This document shows, one piece after another, positions 18,040 to 26,691 of a stretch of 64,000 nt of DNA. The first letter of the stretch is position 1. Each line of letters opens with the position of its first letter. This DNA comes from Polynucleobacter necessarius. Its GTDB lineage: Bacteria; Pseudomonadota; Gammaproteobacteria; Burkholderiales; Burkholderiaceae. The translations under genes and the position numbers were made by a program. Location: the NCBI RefSeq assembly GCF_900095175.1, contig NZ_LT606946.1, forward strand, positions 1,643,417 to 1,707,416, written 5' to 3'. Below the pieces are notes generated by a model that was not told the DNA's origin, made no database searches, and saw only the letters and a program-made list of their open reading frames with translations.

Positions 18040-19062
18040 TTAAGCCTCAACCTTGGGGTTGCGTCCCATCAGTTTTTTCACTGCTTCATGCGGTGAGAGT
18101 TTTCCAGACAAGACTTCGCTCATCATGGCGGTGATTGGCATTTCCACACCCAAGCGAGTCGCCAAATTTCCGACTGCCGAGGCGCACAGTACGCCCTCAG
18201 CAACATGTCCTAAGTTACCCAAAATTTCAGGTAAAGGTTTTCCTGCAGCAAGCGCCAAACCAACACGACGATTACGCGAGAGATCACCAGTTGCAGTCAA
18301 AATCAAATCGCCAACACCAGTTAATCCCATGCAGGTCTCCGGTCGGCCGCCGGCCGCCTTTACTAGACGCATCATTTCTGCAAGGCCACGAGTTAACACT
18401 GCAGCGCGCGCATTAAGACCAAGATCCAAGCCATCACCAATGCCGGCAGCGATAGCTAAAACATTTTTAATAGCACCACCCAACTCAACGCCAACCAAAT
18501 CATCGCTCGCATAGATGCGCATATTGCCGTGATGGAAAGCACCCTGAACAATGTCGCACAAAGCGTTTGATTTGCTAGCAATTGTTAATGCACAGGGCAT
18601 TCCATTGCCAACTTCTTGGGCAAAACTGGGTCCGGATAAAGCGCCGTAAGAATGCTGAAGGCCATGACTATGTAACTGATCTTCGCGTGCTACCACTTGG
18701 TGTGGCAACAAAGTAGTGCTGGGCTCCAACCCCTTACATAACCAAACAATATTGAGTGGGTGCTTTGCAAGGCGCAATACATGCGCCACTGTTTCTGACA
18801 AACCCGACATTGGCGTAGCAATCACCAGAAGATCTTTTTCTGAGAGGCGCTCGATAGCGTGCTCAAAACTGGCTTCTAATTGCAGACTCTTGGGCAAGAT
18901 AACGCCAGGCAGGTAGTCGGCATTTTCACCTGACTTCCGAATACCCTCTAACTGCTCAGGGCTTCGTGACCACAAACAAACATCGCCTGACTGAAGATGG
19001 CGCGCAGCTTGCGCGGCCATAGCAGTGCCCCATGAACCAGCTCCAAGCAGCGTCACTTTCAT
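18040..19062 (-). CDS. gpsA: Glycerol-3-phosphate dehydrogenase [NAD(P)+]
   Basis: Makes sn-glycerol 3-phosphate from dihydroxyacetone phosphate for phospholipid synthesis. The N-terminal Rossmann motif GAGSWGTAMA is at residues 7-16, the LCKGLEPSTT and GPSFAQEV segments follow, and the catalytic lysine is in ELGGAIKNVLAIAAGI. Length 340. It lies 26 bases downstream of secB, the order seen in many proteobacteria (secB-gpsA). Confidence 0.97.
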   Translation of the reverse strand: MKVTLLGAGSWGTAMAAQAARHLQSGDVCLWSRSPEQLEGIRKSGENADYLPGVILPKSLQLEASFEHAIERLSEKDLLVIATPMSGLSETVAHVLRLAKHPLNIVWLCKGLEPSTTLLPHQVVAREDQLHSHGLQHSYGALSGPSFAQEVGNGMPCALTIASKSNALCDIVQGAFHHGNMRIYASDDLVGVELGGAIKNVLAIAAGIGDGLDLGLNARAAVLTRGLAEMMRLVKAAGGRPETCMGLTGVGDLILTATGDLSRNRRVGLALAAGKPLPEILGNLGHVAEGVLCASAVGNLATRLGVEMPITAMMSEVLSGKLSPHEAVKKLMGRNPKVEA

Positions 19063-19088
19063 GATCTGAGAGCTTTACCTAAATCAGC

Positions 19089-19610
19089 TTAATGAGGGAG
19101 AATGATTTTGCTTTCATCGGTAGAGCCACCTTCCGTTGCGGCAGCTTGTGCAGCCTGCATAAGGCGATGTTCGTACATACCGTGGAAGTTAATCTCATTC
19201 AAATGTATTGGCTGGAAACCAGCACGGCTGATAGTGTCAGCAATATTCGAGCGCAAGTAAGGATACAAAATCGTTGGGCATGCAATGCCTAACATGGGAT
19301 CAATTTGCTCTGGAGGAATATTGCTAAATTCAAAAATACCCGCTTGCTTTGCTTCAACCAAAAAGAGTACTTTGGCCTCTACTTTGGCAGTTACTGTCGC
19401 AATTAAGGCAACCTCAAAAATCTCATCACCCAAACGAGTAATAGCAACATCCACTTCAACCTCTACTTGAGGTTCAGCTGCGACCAATAAAATTTGCGGT
19501 GCGTGTGGCTGCTCTAAAGACAAGTCTTTAAGGTAAATACGTTGAATGCGGAAACCAGGCTCTTTTGAATTTTCAGCTGCGTCTGGAGCGGAAGTAGTTT
19601 GATCAGTCAT
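19089..19610 (-). CDS. secB: Protein-export chaperone SecB
   Basis: Tetrameric cytosolic chaperone that holds preproteins unfolded and hands them to SecA. At 173 residues it has family segments [21 protein letters not shown] (as [19 protein letters not shown]), [10 protein letters not shown] and [18 protein letters not shown]. It follows grxC (broken here) by a short gap and precedes gpsA, a conserved order. Confidence 0.96.
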   Translation of the reverse strand: MTDQTTSAPDAAENSKEPGFRIQRIYLKDLSLEQPHAPQILLVAAEPQVEVEVDVAITRLGDEIFEVALIATVTAKVEAKVLFLVEAKQAGIFEFSNIPPEQIDPMLGIACPTILYPYLRSNIADTISRAGFQPIHLNEINFHGMYEHRLMQAAQAAATEGGSTDESKIILPH

Positions 19611-19632
19611 GGAGAACTTTCTGAGTAAATTT

Positions 19633-19885
19633 TTAAGCTAATAGTGGATCAAGTTGGCCGGCGCGATCTAAGGCCACTAGATCGTCATAACCACCAACAT
19701 GGGTTTCACCGATATAAATTTGCGGCACAGTACGACGGCCTGTCCGAGTCATCATAATTTCGCGCTGCGCAGGATCGCGATCAATCAAGATCTTCTCTAG
19801 ATTTGTAACGCCTTTTTTGCAAAAGCTTCTCTGCCATAACGCAGTAAGGACAAACTTGGGTGCTGTACATCATGACTGGTGGCAT
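19633..19885 (-). pseudogene. grxC: Glutaredoxin 3, frameshifted
   Basis: The region between secB and the rhodanese gene encodes a full glutaredoxin, but in two frames. It opens with ATG 19885, MPPVMMYSTQVCPYC with the CPYC redox site, and runs to LLQK. The frame then breaks at a six-base A run (T6 at 19813-19818 on the plus strand) and meets TGA soon after. The other frame resumes with GVTNLEKILIDRDP and RTGRRTVPQIYIGETHVGGYDD, ending at 19633. The TVP and GG glutathione-site motifs are kept. Adding two A or removing one restores the frame. Either it is a recent pseudogene or there is a homopolymer sequencing error. Confidence 0.85.
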
Positions 19886-19902
19886 ATCTAAAACCTGCTA
19901 AA

Positions 19903-20319
19903 TTATTTGATTAATGGGAGGGCTGCAGCTTGCCAACCCTGAACGCCGCCGTCCAAAACCGCAACCTCAGAAAATCCCAGTTTCTTGAGCTCTGGAACCG
20001 CTTTGCGGGCGCTCACACCGGATTGACAGACCAAAATGACCGGGTTTTTGCGGTCCAGTTTGAGCTTGTCGAGTCTAGTAGAGATTCGGTCGGCCAAGAT
20101 ATGCTTAGATCCAGGCAGATGACCCGCTTTAAAGTCCGATTCTGGACGCAAGTCCAAAACAGCTGCTTTTCGGCGATTAATCCAAATAGTTGCCTCCGAA
20201 GGCGATAAACCTTTTCCGCTAATAAGCGTAGATAATGTGGGGAGGAAGAGCGCTGCGCCCGAAACAAACAAGAGGGCGATAAGCGCTAGATTATCAATTT
20301 GCGTGAGAAAGTTCATCAC
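19903..20319 (-). CDS. Membrane-anchored rhodanese-like protein
   Basis: Single rhodanese domain with an N-terminal membrane helix (about 11-33), 138 residues in total. The active-site loop is VCQSGVSARKA with the catalytic cysteine, preceded by the DLRPESDFKAGHLPGS stretch typical of the fold. The family moves sulfane sulfur or acts as a persulfide carrier; the substrate is unknown. It sits beside grxC and secB as in other Burkholderiales and is divergent from gpmA with 19 bases between starts. Confidence 0.88.
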   Translation of the reverse strand: MMNFLTQIDNLALIALLFVSGAALFLPTLSTLISGKGLSPSEATIWINRRKAAVLDLRPESDFKAGHLPGSKHILADRISTRLDKLKLDRKNPVILVCQSGVSARKAVPELKKLGFSEVAVLDGGVQGWQAAALPLIK

Positions 20320-20338
20320 CGGATTATAGAATGGCTCT

Positions 20339-21028
20339 ATGAAACAACTTGTCCTTATTCGTCATGGCGAATCCGCCTGGAACCTTGAAAACCGCTTCAC
20401 TGGCTGGGCGGACGTTGACTTAACCCCAAAAGGCACAGAACAGGCCCTAGCAGCAGGAGAAAATCTCCGCAAAGCAGGCTATGAGTTTGATTTGGCCTAC
20501 ACCTCGGTACTGAGAAGAGCGATTCGCACCCTGTGGCATGTTCAGGACACCATGGACCTCATGTGGTTGCCCGTAGTCCATAGCTGGAGACTAAACGAAC
20601 GTCACTATGGCACCCTCACTGGCCTTAATAAAGCTGAAACTGCTGAACAGTATGGAGACGCTCAGGTTCATATTTGGCGACGCTCCTACGATGTGCGTCC
20701 ACCACTCCTAGAAAAGGGTGGCGAACGTAATCCGCAGAATGATCGACGTTACGAAAAACTCAATGCTTCTGACATTCCCTTGGGCGAGTGCCTTAAAGAT
20801 AACGTCGAGCGTGTATTGCCTCTTTGGAATGAATCTATCGCTCCCGCCCTCAAAGCAGGTAAGCGCATATTAATCGTTGCACATGGCAATAGCATCCGCT
20901 CTTTGATTAAGTATCTCGACCAGGTTTCCGACGAAGACATTATGGAAATAAATGTTCCCAATGGCATCCCGCTTGTTTATGAGCTCGATGACAATCTCAA
21001 ACCCATTCAGCATTTTTATTTGGATTAA
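20339..21028 (+). CDS. gpmA: 2,3-bisphosphoglycerate-dependent phosphoglycerate mutase
   Basis: Glycolytic enzyme interconverting 3- and 2-phosphoglycerate. The phosphohistidine motif [10 protein letters not shown] is at residues 6-15 (His9), RRAIRTLW and [14 protein letters not shown] follow, and the second histidine is in VAHGNSIRS. The 229-residue length is shorter than the E. coli enzyme (250) but normal for this group. It is followed after 14 bases by ctpA, with which it probably forms an operon. Confidence 0.96.
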   Translation: MKQLVLIRHGESAWNLENRFTGWADVDLTPKGTEQALAAGENLRKAGYEFDLAYTSVLRRAIRTLWHVQDTMDLMWLPVVHSWRLNERHYGTLTGLNKAETAEQYGDAQVHIWRRSYDVRPPLLEKGGERNPQNDRRYEKLNASDIPLGECLKDNVERVLPLWNESIAPALKAGKRILIVAHGNSIRSLIKYLDQVSDEDIMEINVPNGIPLVYELDDNLKPIQHFYLD

Positions 21029-21042
21029 GGTAAAACAGAAAC

Positions 21043-22476
21043 ATGCGCGTATTTTTCAAGAACCTAGCCCTAGTCTCTGTTGGCCTCATCGCCGGGGTTG
21101 CAGCTACCATCCAACCCTCTGCTACTGCCCAGCAAGGCACGACGCTACCTTTAGATGAACTGCGCACACTATCAAATGTGTTTGCCCAAATTAAACGTGA
21201 GTATGTTGAGCCAATTGAAGACAAACAGTTACTAACTGATGCGGTCAAGGGCATGGTGAGTAGTCTTGATCCGCACTCCACCTATCTTGATAAAAAAGAT
21301 TTTTCTGAGATGCAAGAGCAAACTAGCGGCAAGTTCGCTGGCCTTGGTATTGAAATCACTTCAGAAGATGGCGTTGTTAAAGTACTCAATCCCATTGAAG
21401 ACAGCCCTGCTGCACGCGCTGGCCTGCAAGCCGGGGACCTCATTACCCACTTAGATGACAAGCCTGTTCGTGGCATGTCTCTAGATAAAGCGGTGCGCAC
21501 TATGCGCGGTACGCCGGGGACAAAAATTACTTTGACGGTCTTTCGCAAAAGTGAAGAGCGCAGCTTTCCAGTAACCATTACTCGCGCTGAAATTAAGGTG
21601 CAATCCGTTAAAGCCAAAATTCTGGATAACGACATTGCCTGGGTAAGAGTCACAAGCCTTCAAGAGCGTACCGTTCCTGATCTAGCAAAAAAATTAAGCG
21701 ACCTTGCCACTCAAGACCCTAAGATGAAGGGCATCATTCTTGACCTCAGAAATAATGGTGGGGGCTTGTTACAAGGTGCAGTTGGTGTTGCAGCAGCCTT
21801 CTTGCCGACAGATGCCGTGATCGTCTCCACTAAAGGTCAAACAGCCGATTCAAATCAGGTGTTCAATGCAACGCCAGCCATGTATCGCCTGAGTGAGCCT
21901 GGCGATCCTTTAGCTGGTGTGCCTGAGATGTATAAAAAATTGCCAATGGTAGTTTTAGTCAATGCCTACTCTGCTTCTGCCTCTGAAATTGTGGCTGGCG
22001 CATTACAGGATTACAAACGCGCCACCATTATCGGTAAAACCACTTTCGGCAAAGGCTCTGTTCAGACCGTCCGCCCTCTCACAAATGAGTCTGCATTAAA
22101 AATTACTACGGCCTATTACTACACGCCGAGTGGTAAATCGATTCAAGCTTACGGCATCAAGCCTGACATCGCGGTTGATCAAAATAAAGATGGCGATCCC
22201 AATGATGTGTTGATTACTCGCGAAATCGACAGTGAAAAACATTTACGCAATAAGCAATCTTCAGAAGAAAAACTCGTTGCTGATCGTGAAAAACGTCGTC
22301 TCGAAGAGTTACAACGCATTGAAGAAAAAAATGCCAAGAAGACTCCTGAAGAGAAAGAAAAAGAAAAGTCTAAGAAGCCTATCGAACTTGGTAGTGCAGA
22401 TGACTTCATGCTTTCTCAGGCAGTTGCGTTTATCAATGGTGAGCCTGTAAAACGCTCGGCCTCTAAGCTAGAGTAA
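21043..22476 (+). CDS. ctpA: C-terminal processing peptidase, S41 family
   Basis: Periplasmic serine protease with an N-terminal signal peptide (about 1-29), a PDZ domain (FAGLGIEITSEDGVVKV to about residue 160) and the S41 catalytic domain. The Ser is in YSASASEIVAGAL and the Lys in GKTTFGKGSVQT, the Ser/Lys dyad of tail-specific proteases. After the domain is a charged, coiled-coil-like tail rich in Glu and Lys (about 390-450). The gene lies between gpmA and a thiF/moeB-like gene, an arrangement seen in other Burkholderiales. Confidence 0.94.
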   Translation: MRVFFKNLALVSVGLIAGVAATIQPSATAQQGTTLPLDELRTLSNVFAQIKREYVEPIEDKQLLTDAVKGMVSSLDPHSTYLDKKDFSEMQEQTSGKFAGLGIEITSEDGVVKVLNPIEDSPAARAGLQAGDLITHLDDKPVRGMSLDKAVRTMRGTPGTKITLTVFRKSEERSFPVTITRAEIKVQSVKAKILDNDIAWVRVTSLQERTVPDLAKKLSDLATQDPKMKGIILDLRNNGGGLLQGAVGVAAAFLPTDAVIVSTKGQTADSNQVFNATPAMYRLSEPGDPLAGVPEMYKKLPMVVLVNAYSASASEIVAGALQDYKRATIIGKTTFGKGSVQTVRPLTNESALKITTAYYYTPSGKSIQAYGIKPDIAVDQNKDGDPNDVLITREIDSEKHLRNKQSSEEKLVADREKRRLEELQRIEEKNAKKTPEEKEKEKSKKPIELGSADDFMLSQAVAFINGEPVKRSASKLE

Positions 22477-22498
22477 GTTCTAGCAATGAGGTATACAT

Positions 22499-23251
22499 AT
22501 GAATGATGAGCAGCTACTTCGCTACTCGCGGCATTTACTATTAGAAGAAATTGATGTTGCTGGCCAAGAAACACTTCTTGGCTCACACATCCTCATCATT
22601 GGTGCTGGCGGACTGGGAAGTGCTGCTGCGCCTTACCTAGCCGCGGCTGGCGTTGGAAAAATAACGCTGGTTGATCATGACAAAGTTGAGCTCACTAATT
22701 TGCAGCGACAAATCATGCATAGCCAGAACTCCATTGGCAAAAGTAAAGTGGAATCTGGTAAACAATTTTTGCAAAGTATTAATCCTACCCTCATGATTAA
22801 TACAATTGCAGAGAAGGCAACTGAGGATTTATTAAAAGAAGTTTTGCCAACGGTGCATCTTGTTCTAGATTGCACGGATAACTTTGCTACTCGTCAGCTC
22901 ATCAATGCAGCTTGCTTTCACCAAAAGGTGCCTCTTGTATCTGGATCCGCACTCAAATTTGACGGTCAATTAAGCGTCTTTGACTTCCGTAATGCCACAT
23001 CTCCTTGTTACGCCTGTCTTTTTTCTCCAGAAGAACAGTTTGAGGAGGTCAGCTGTGCCAGCATGGGCATTTTCTCGCCTCTAGTGGGCATTATTGGCGC
23101 GATGCAAGCAGCCCAAGCACTCCAGGTATTAATTGGCTTTGGTCAGCCTTTAGTGGGAAGAATGTTGCTTTGGAATGCACTCAATACTCAGATTGATGAG
23201 ATTCGTATTTCTCGAAATCCCGCATGCAAGGTTTGCGGCTCCCAACACTAG
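22499..23251 (+). CDS. ThiF/MoeB/HesA-family adenylyltransferase
   Basis: E1-like enzyme that adenylates the C-terminus of a ubiquitin-fold sulfur carrier (MoaD or ThiS) for molybdopterin or thiazole synthesis. The nucleotide-binding motif GAGGLGSAAAPYLAAAGVG is at residues 37-55, the R finger in LQRQIMHS, and two zinc-binding CxxC pairs are present (CYAC and CKVC). Length 250 fits MoeB/ThiF without a rhodanese domain. Which carrier it serves cannot be told from the window. It is convergent with ptsI, four bases between stops. Confidence 0.88.
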   Translation: MNDEQLLRYSRHLLLEEIDVAGQETLLGSHILIIGAGGLGSAAAPYLAAAGVGKITLVDHDKVELTNLQRQIMHSQNSIGKSKVESGKQFLQSINPTLMINTIAEKATEDLLKEVLPTVHLVLDCTDNFATRQLINAACFHQKVPLVSGSALKFDGQLSVFDFRNATSPCYACLFSPEEQFEEVSCASMGIFSPLVGIIGAMQAAQALQVLIGFGQPLVGRMLLWNALNTQIDEIRISRNPACKVCGSQH

Positions 23252-23255
23252 GGAA

Positions 23256-25007
23256 TTAAGAGAGCAATCGCTCCAATGCTTTAGCCTGCTCTTCGGGCTC
23301 GTAGGCACGTAGAACTCTAGGAACGCGGGCTTTTAATAGACCTACATTTGCCTTTAAGACCTCCCGCTTAACTAACAACAACTGACTAAAGTGCATTGAG
23401 AAATCTGTCAGCCCGAGCGCGAGCAATAGCTTTGTTAACGTAGGGTCTCCAGCCATCTCGCCACAAACGGCAACCGGAACATCCGCGCGCTTAGCTTGAT
23501 CAATGATGCTTGATAGCAAATTCAAAATAGCAGGATGAAGCGGATCATATAAATGTGCAACTGCATGATCTGCCCGATCGATTGCCAAGGTGTATTGAAT
23601 TAAGTCGTTCGTGCCAATAGAAAGAAAGTCGAATCGATTAATAAATAAGGGCAGCATCAAAGCAGCCGCAGGAATTTCAATCATTGCGCCAACTTGAATA
23701 TTGGGATTAAATGCCTTCCCGCGTTGGTGTAGCTGCTGCTTTGCTTTTTCAATCAATCTAAATGTTTCGTCAATCTCTTTAACATGAGCCAACATCGGAA
23801 TCATAATGCGCGCCTGGCCATGGGCTGATGCGCGCAAGATAGCTCTGAGTTGCGTTAAAAAGATTTCCGGCTCAGTCAGAGACCAGCGAATCGCACGCAA
23901 TCCCAGTGGTGATGCACCCGTTTGAGAAACATCACCTCCACCGCCCAAGGCCTTATCAGCACCAACGTCAATAGTTCTAATATTGACGGGCAAGCCATGC
24001 ATTAAATCGACTACGCGACGATATTCTTGATACTGCTGCTCTTCATCGGGGAGAGCTTGCTTGCGATCCATAAATAAAAATTCAGACCGAAATAAGCCAA
24101 CACCTACAGCACCCAACTTCACCGCCTGAATAGCATCCTCAGGCAACTCAATATTGGCAAATAACTCAATCTGAACACGATCAGCTGTTTCTGTCTTGGC
24201 GTGCTTTAACTGCTTTAGTTTGCGAGCGTCTTTTAAAGCTTGGGCCTGTAGCTTTCGATACTCAACAAGAAGTTGTTCATCGGGCACAACAACGACAACC
24301 CCATGCTCCCCATCCAATATCAACCAATCGCCATGACGAATCATTTCACTGGCATGTCGCACACCGACTACCGCAGGAATCTCCATGCTGCGCGCAACAA
24401 TAGCGGTATGAGAGGTTTTACCACCAAGATCTGTTACAAACCCTGTAAAAGCATGTTCTTTAAAACGCAGCATGTCATGGGGGGCAATGTCATGGGCAAC
24501 AATAATTGACTCAACACCAATATCGCTTGCAGGCAAAAAATCGGCATCATGTAAAGGGTCTTTTTTCTGAGCATTTAAAGCTTTAATTACACGCTCAGCT
24601 ACCTGTCGAATATCGTTGGCACGCTCTTTTAAGTACGCATCCTCAATCTCTGCAAATTGCTCCAAAAGATCATTGAGCTCGGTTGTTAAGGCCCAAGCGG
24701 CATTCAACCTTTGCGTACGAATTAATTTAATCGGCTTCTCCGCTAGAGCTGGGTCTGCCAGAATCATGCCGTGCACATCTAAGAATGCGGCCATTTCTTG
24801 TGGCGCATCTTTAGGCAATCTTTGACGCAATTGCGCCAACTCAAGGCGTACCTGCTCAAAAGCGTCTAATAACTTTTTGGCCTCAGCGTCTTCTTTGCCA
24901 GCTTCAATAAGGTAATGGCTAACCTCTAATGCTGCACGCGATATCAGTACGGCTTTGCCAATAGCAACACCTTTAGATACTGCAATTCCGTGCAAAGCAA
25001 AAGTCAT
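23256..25007 (-). CDS. ptsI: Phosphoenolpyruvate-protein phosphotransferase (PTS enzyme I)
   Basis: First enzyme of the phosphotransferase system; takes phosphate from PEP and passes it to HPr. The phosphorylated histidine is His200 in GGKTSHTAIVAR, and the PEP-binding domain has IRTIDVGADK, FRSEFLFMDR and the C-terminal catalytic cysteine in VAVCGEMAGDP. Length 583. It is last in the gshA-gshB-EIIA-HPr-EI series, two bases after ptsH. No sugar permease is nearby, so this is probably a regulatory PTS. Confidence 0.96.
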   Translation of the reverse strand: MTFALHGIAVSKGVAIGKAVLISRAALEVSHYLIEAGKEDAEAKKLLDAFEQVRLELAQLRQRLPKDAPQEMAAFLDVHGMILADPALAEKPIKLIRTQRLNAAWALTTELNDLLEQFAEIEDAYLKERANDIRQVAERVIKALNAQKKDPLHDADFLPASDIGVESIIVAHDIAPHDMLRFKEHAFTGFVTDLGGKTSHTAIVARSMEIPAVVGVRHASEMIRHGDWLILDGEHGVVVVVPDEQLLVEYRKLQAQALKDARKLKQLKHAKTETADRVQIELFANIELPEDAIQAVKLGAVGVGLFRSEFLFMDRKQALPDEEQQYQEYRRVVDLMHGLPVNIRTIDVGADKALGGGGDVSQTGASPLGLRAIRWSLTEPEIFLTQLRAILRASAHGQARIMIPMLAHVKEIDETFRLIEKAKQQLHQRGKAFNPNIQVGAMIEIPAAALMLPLFINRFDFLSIGTNDLIQYTLAIDRADHAVAHLYDPLHPAILNLLSSIIDQAKRADVPVAVCGEMAGDPTLTKLLLALGLTDFSMHFSQLLLVKREVLKANVGLLKARVPRVLRAYEPEEQAKALERLLS

Positions 25008-25009
25008 CC

Positions 25010-25279
25010 TTATTCGCCCTCACCAAATCGATCGTTAATTAATGCCGTTAAGGCCTGCATTGCCTCATCTTCTTTTTCACCAACAGTCTCCAAGGTGACT
25101 GTGCTGCCAATTCCAGCGGCCAGCATCATGACACCCATAATGCTCTTCGCATTGATTTGACGACCATTACGGGATAAGAAAATTTCACAGGGAAACTCTG
25201 CGGCAAGCTGGGATAACTTCGCAGATGCCCGAGCATGCAAGCCCAACTTGTTAATGATTTCGATTTCAGCAACAGGCAT
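25010..25279 (-). CDS. ptsH: HPr phosphocarrier protein
   Basis: Small phosphocarrier (89 residues) between enzyme I and EIIA proteins. The phosphorylated His15 is in NKLGLHARAS and a serine at position 46 stands in NAKSIMGVM, the site used by HPr kinase where that enzyme exists. Length and motifs are typical. It lies between EIIA(Man) and ptsI with gaps of under ten bases. Confidence 0.96.
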   Translation of the reverse strand: MPVAEIEIINKLGLHARASAKLSQLAAEFPCEIFLSRNGRQINAKSIMGVMMLAAGIGSTVTLETVGEKEDEAMQALTALINDRFGEGE

Positions 25280-25287
25280 AGTGAGTC

Positions 25288-25722
25288 CTATTTCTCCGTA
25301 GTGACTTGCGGTGTTTTAGAACCCAAACGCAAAATTCCATTTTGACCACCCAGAAGTGCTTTATGAGCAAGCTCTTCGAGACCTTCACCACGATGAGAAA
25401 TACAACGCATCAGCATGGGTAGATTCAATCCGGCCAAGACAATCACGGGTGCATTTAAACCAGATAATGGCCCTAGAGCTTCAAGTTTGGATGCCACATT
25501 AGCTGGAGTCGCGCCCATTACATCCGTCAGTATTAAAACGCCCTGACCTGTATTGACGCCATATGCCGCTTTCAACAGGCGATCAAAACTGGCTTTTGTA
25601 TCTTCATAGGGCGGAATATCAACCGCCCTAACTCTCTCTGGCACCACACCAAACGCATGCTCAGCAAAACCGAGCATCGCACTTGCGACTGGGGTGTGCG
25701 CAACAATTACGATTCCAACCAT
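25288..25722 (-). CDS. PTS EIIA component, mannose family
   Basis: Domain of 144 residues that accepts phosphate from HPr on His9 (GIVIVAHTPVASAM). The LILTDVMGATPANVA segment matches the mannose-class EIIA fold. No EIIB, EIIC or EIID follows, so it is thought to act as a regulatory output, as in other Burkholderiales where this gene stands between gshB and ptsH. It begins two bases after gshB. Confidence 0.93.
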   Translation of the reverse strand: MVGIVIVAHTPVASAMLGFAEHAFGVVPERVRAVDIPPYEDTKASFDRLLKAAYGVNTGQGVLILTDVMGATPANVASKLEALGPLSGLNAPVIVLAGLNLPMLMRCISHRGEGLEELAHKALLGGQNGILRLGSKTPQVTTEK

Positions 25723-25724
25723 TT

Positions 25725-26666
25725 TTATGCCAATGCCTTTTCAAGTGCTGTTAACCAAAATTTCGGAACATCAAATCTGCTTTGCTCAGTAATCTCTACA
25801 AAACAGGTTGGGCTGGTCACATTAATTTCAGTGACATAAGCACCAATTAAATCTAATCCTACCAAGAACAAGCCCCGGGCATTCAAAATAGGGGCAAGGC
25901 GCTCTGCAACCTTCATCTCAGCATCCGTTAATGGCATAGCCACCCCTTTGCCGCCAGCAGCTAAGTTGCCTCTGATCTCACTCCCCTGCGGAATGCGGGC
26001 TAATGCAAATGGCACTACCTCGCCACCGATGAGCAGCACACGTTTATCGCCTTGAGCTATCTCAGGCAAGAATCTTTGCACCATCAAAGTACGAGCGCCA
26101 TTCTCACCTAGTGTCTCGACAATACTGGCCAGGTTTAAACCGTCTGGCCCTACACGAAACACGCCCATACCACCCATACCATCTAGGGGTTTAATGACAA
26201 TATCTTGATGCTCTTGGTGAAATACTTCAATCGCACTCAGCTCACGCGTTACTAAAGTTGGCGGAATGAGCTCCGGAAACTCCGTGATGGATATTTTTTC
26301 AGAGTGATCTCGAATAGCTGTTGGATTATTAAATACTTTTGCACCTTGACGAACCGCAGCAGATAACAACCAAGTCGTATTGAGATACTCGATATCAAAT
26401 GGGGGGTCAGTACGCATCATGACTGCGTTAAAAGTATTTAATGGGCGGCCTTCAATGGTGCCTAACTCAAACCATGCTGTGCCACTTGGCTTAATGGTGA
26501 GCGACTGACAATCCGCTACTACAAAGTCATCTCTCCAGAGAATATTGCGGCTTTCGCAAAACCAAAGTTGATGACCCGCTTCTTGCACAACACGCATCAT
26601 TGCCAAAGTGGAATCCTTGCTCACCTTAAATGATTCCAAAGGATCAGCAATGAAAAGAAAGTTCAT
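25725..26666 (-). CDS. gshB: Glutathione synthetase
   Basis: ATP-grasp ligase joining gamma-glutamylcysteine and glycine. The 313-residue protein begins MNFLFIADPLESFKVSKDST, typical of proteobacterial GshB; VMMRTDPPFDIEYL, VIKPLDGMGGMGVFR (ATP loop) and the metal-binding end YVTEINVTSPTCF are present. It is 25 bases downstream of gshA, which makes its substrate, and is coupled to the PTS genes downstream. Confidence 0.96.
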   Translation of the reverse strand: MNFLFIADPLESFKVSKDSTLAMMRVVQEAGHQLWFCESRNILWRDDFVVADCQSLTIKPSGTAWFELGTIEGRPLNTFNAVMMRTDPPFDIEYLNTTWLLSAAVRQGAKVFNNPTAIRDHSEKISITEFPELIPPTLVTRELSAIEVFHQEHQDIVIKPLDGMGGMGVFRVGPDGLNLASIVETLGENGARTLMVQRFLPEIAQGDKRVLLIGGEVVPFALARIPQGSEIRGNLAAGGKGVAMPLTDAEMKVAERLAPILNARGLFLVGLDLIGAYVTEINVTSPTCFVEITEQSRFDVPKFWLTALEKALA

Positions 26667-26691
26667 CTTATATCCGAGTATTCAAATAAAG

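Noticed and set aside
18053..18514. Plus-strand open frame of about 150 codons opposite gpsA
   Set aside because: Low-complexity Pro/Ser/Thr composition mirrors the codon use of gpsA; no homology signal.
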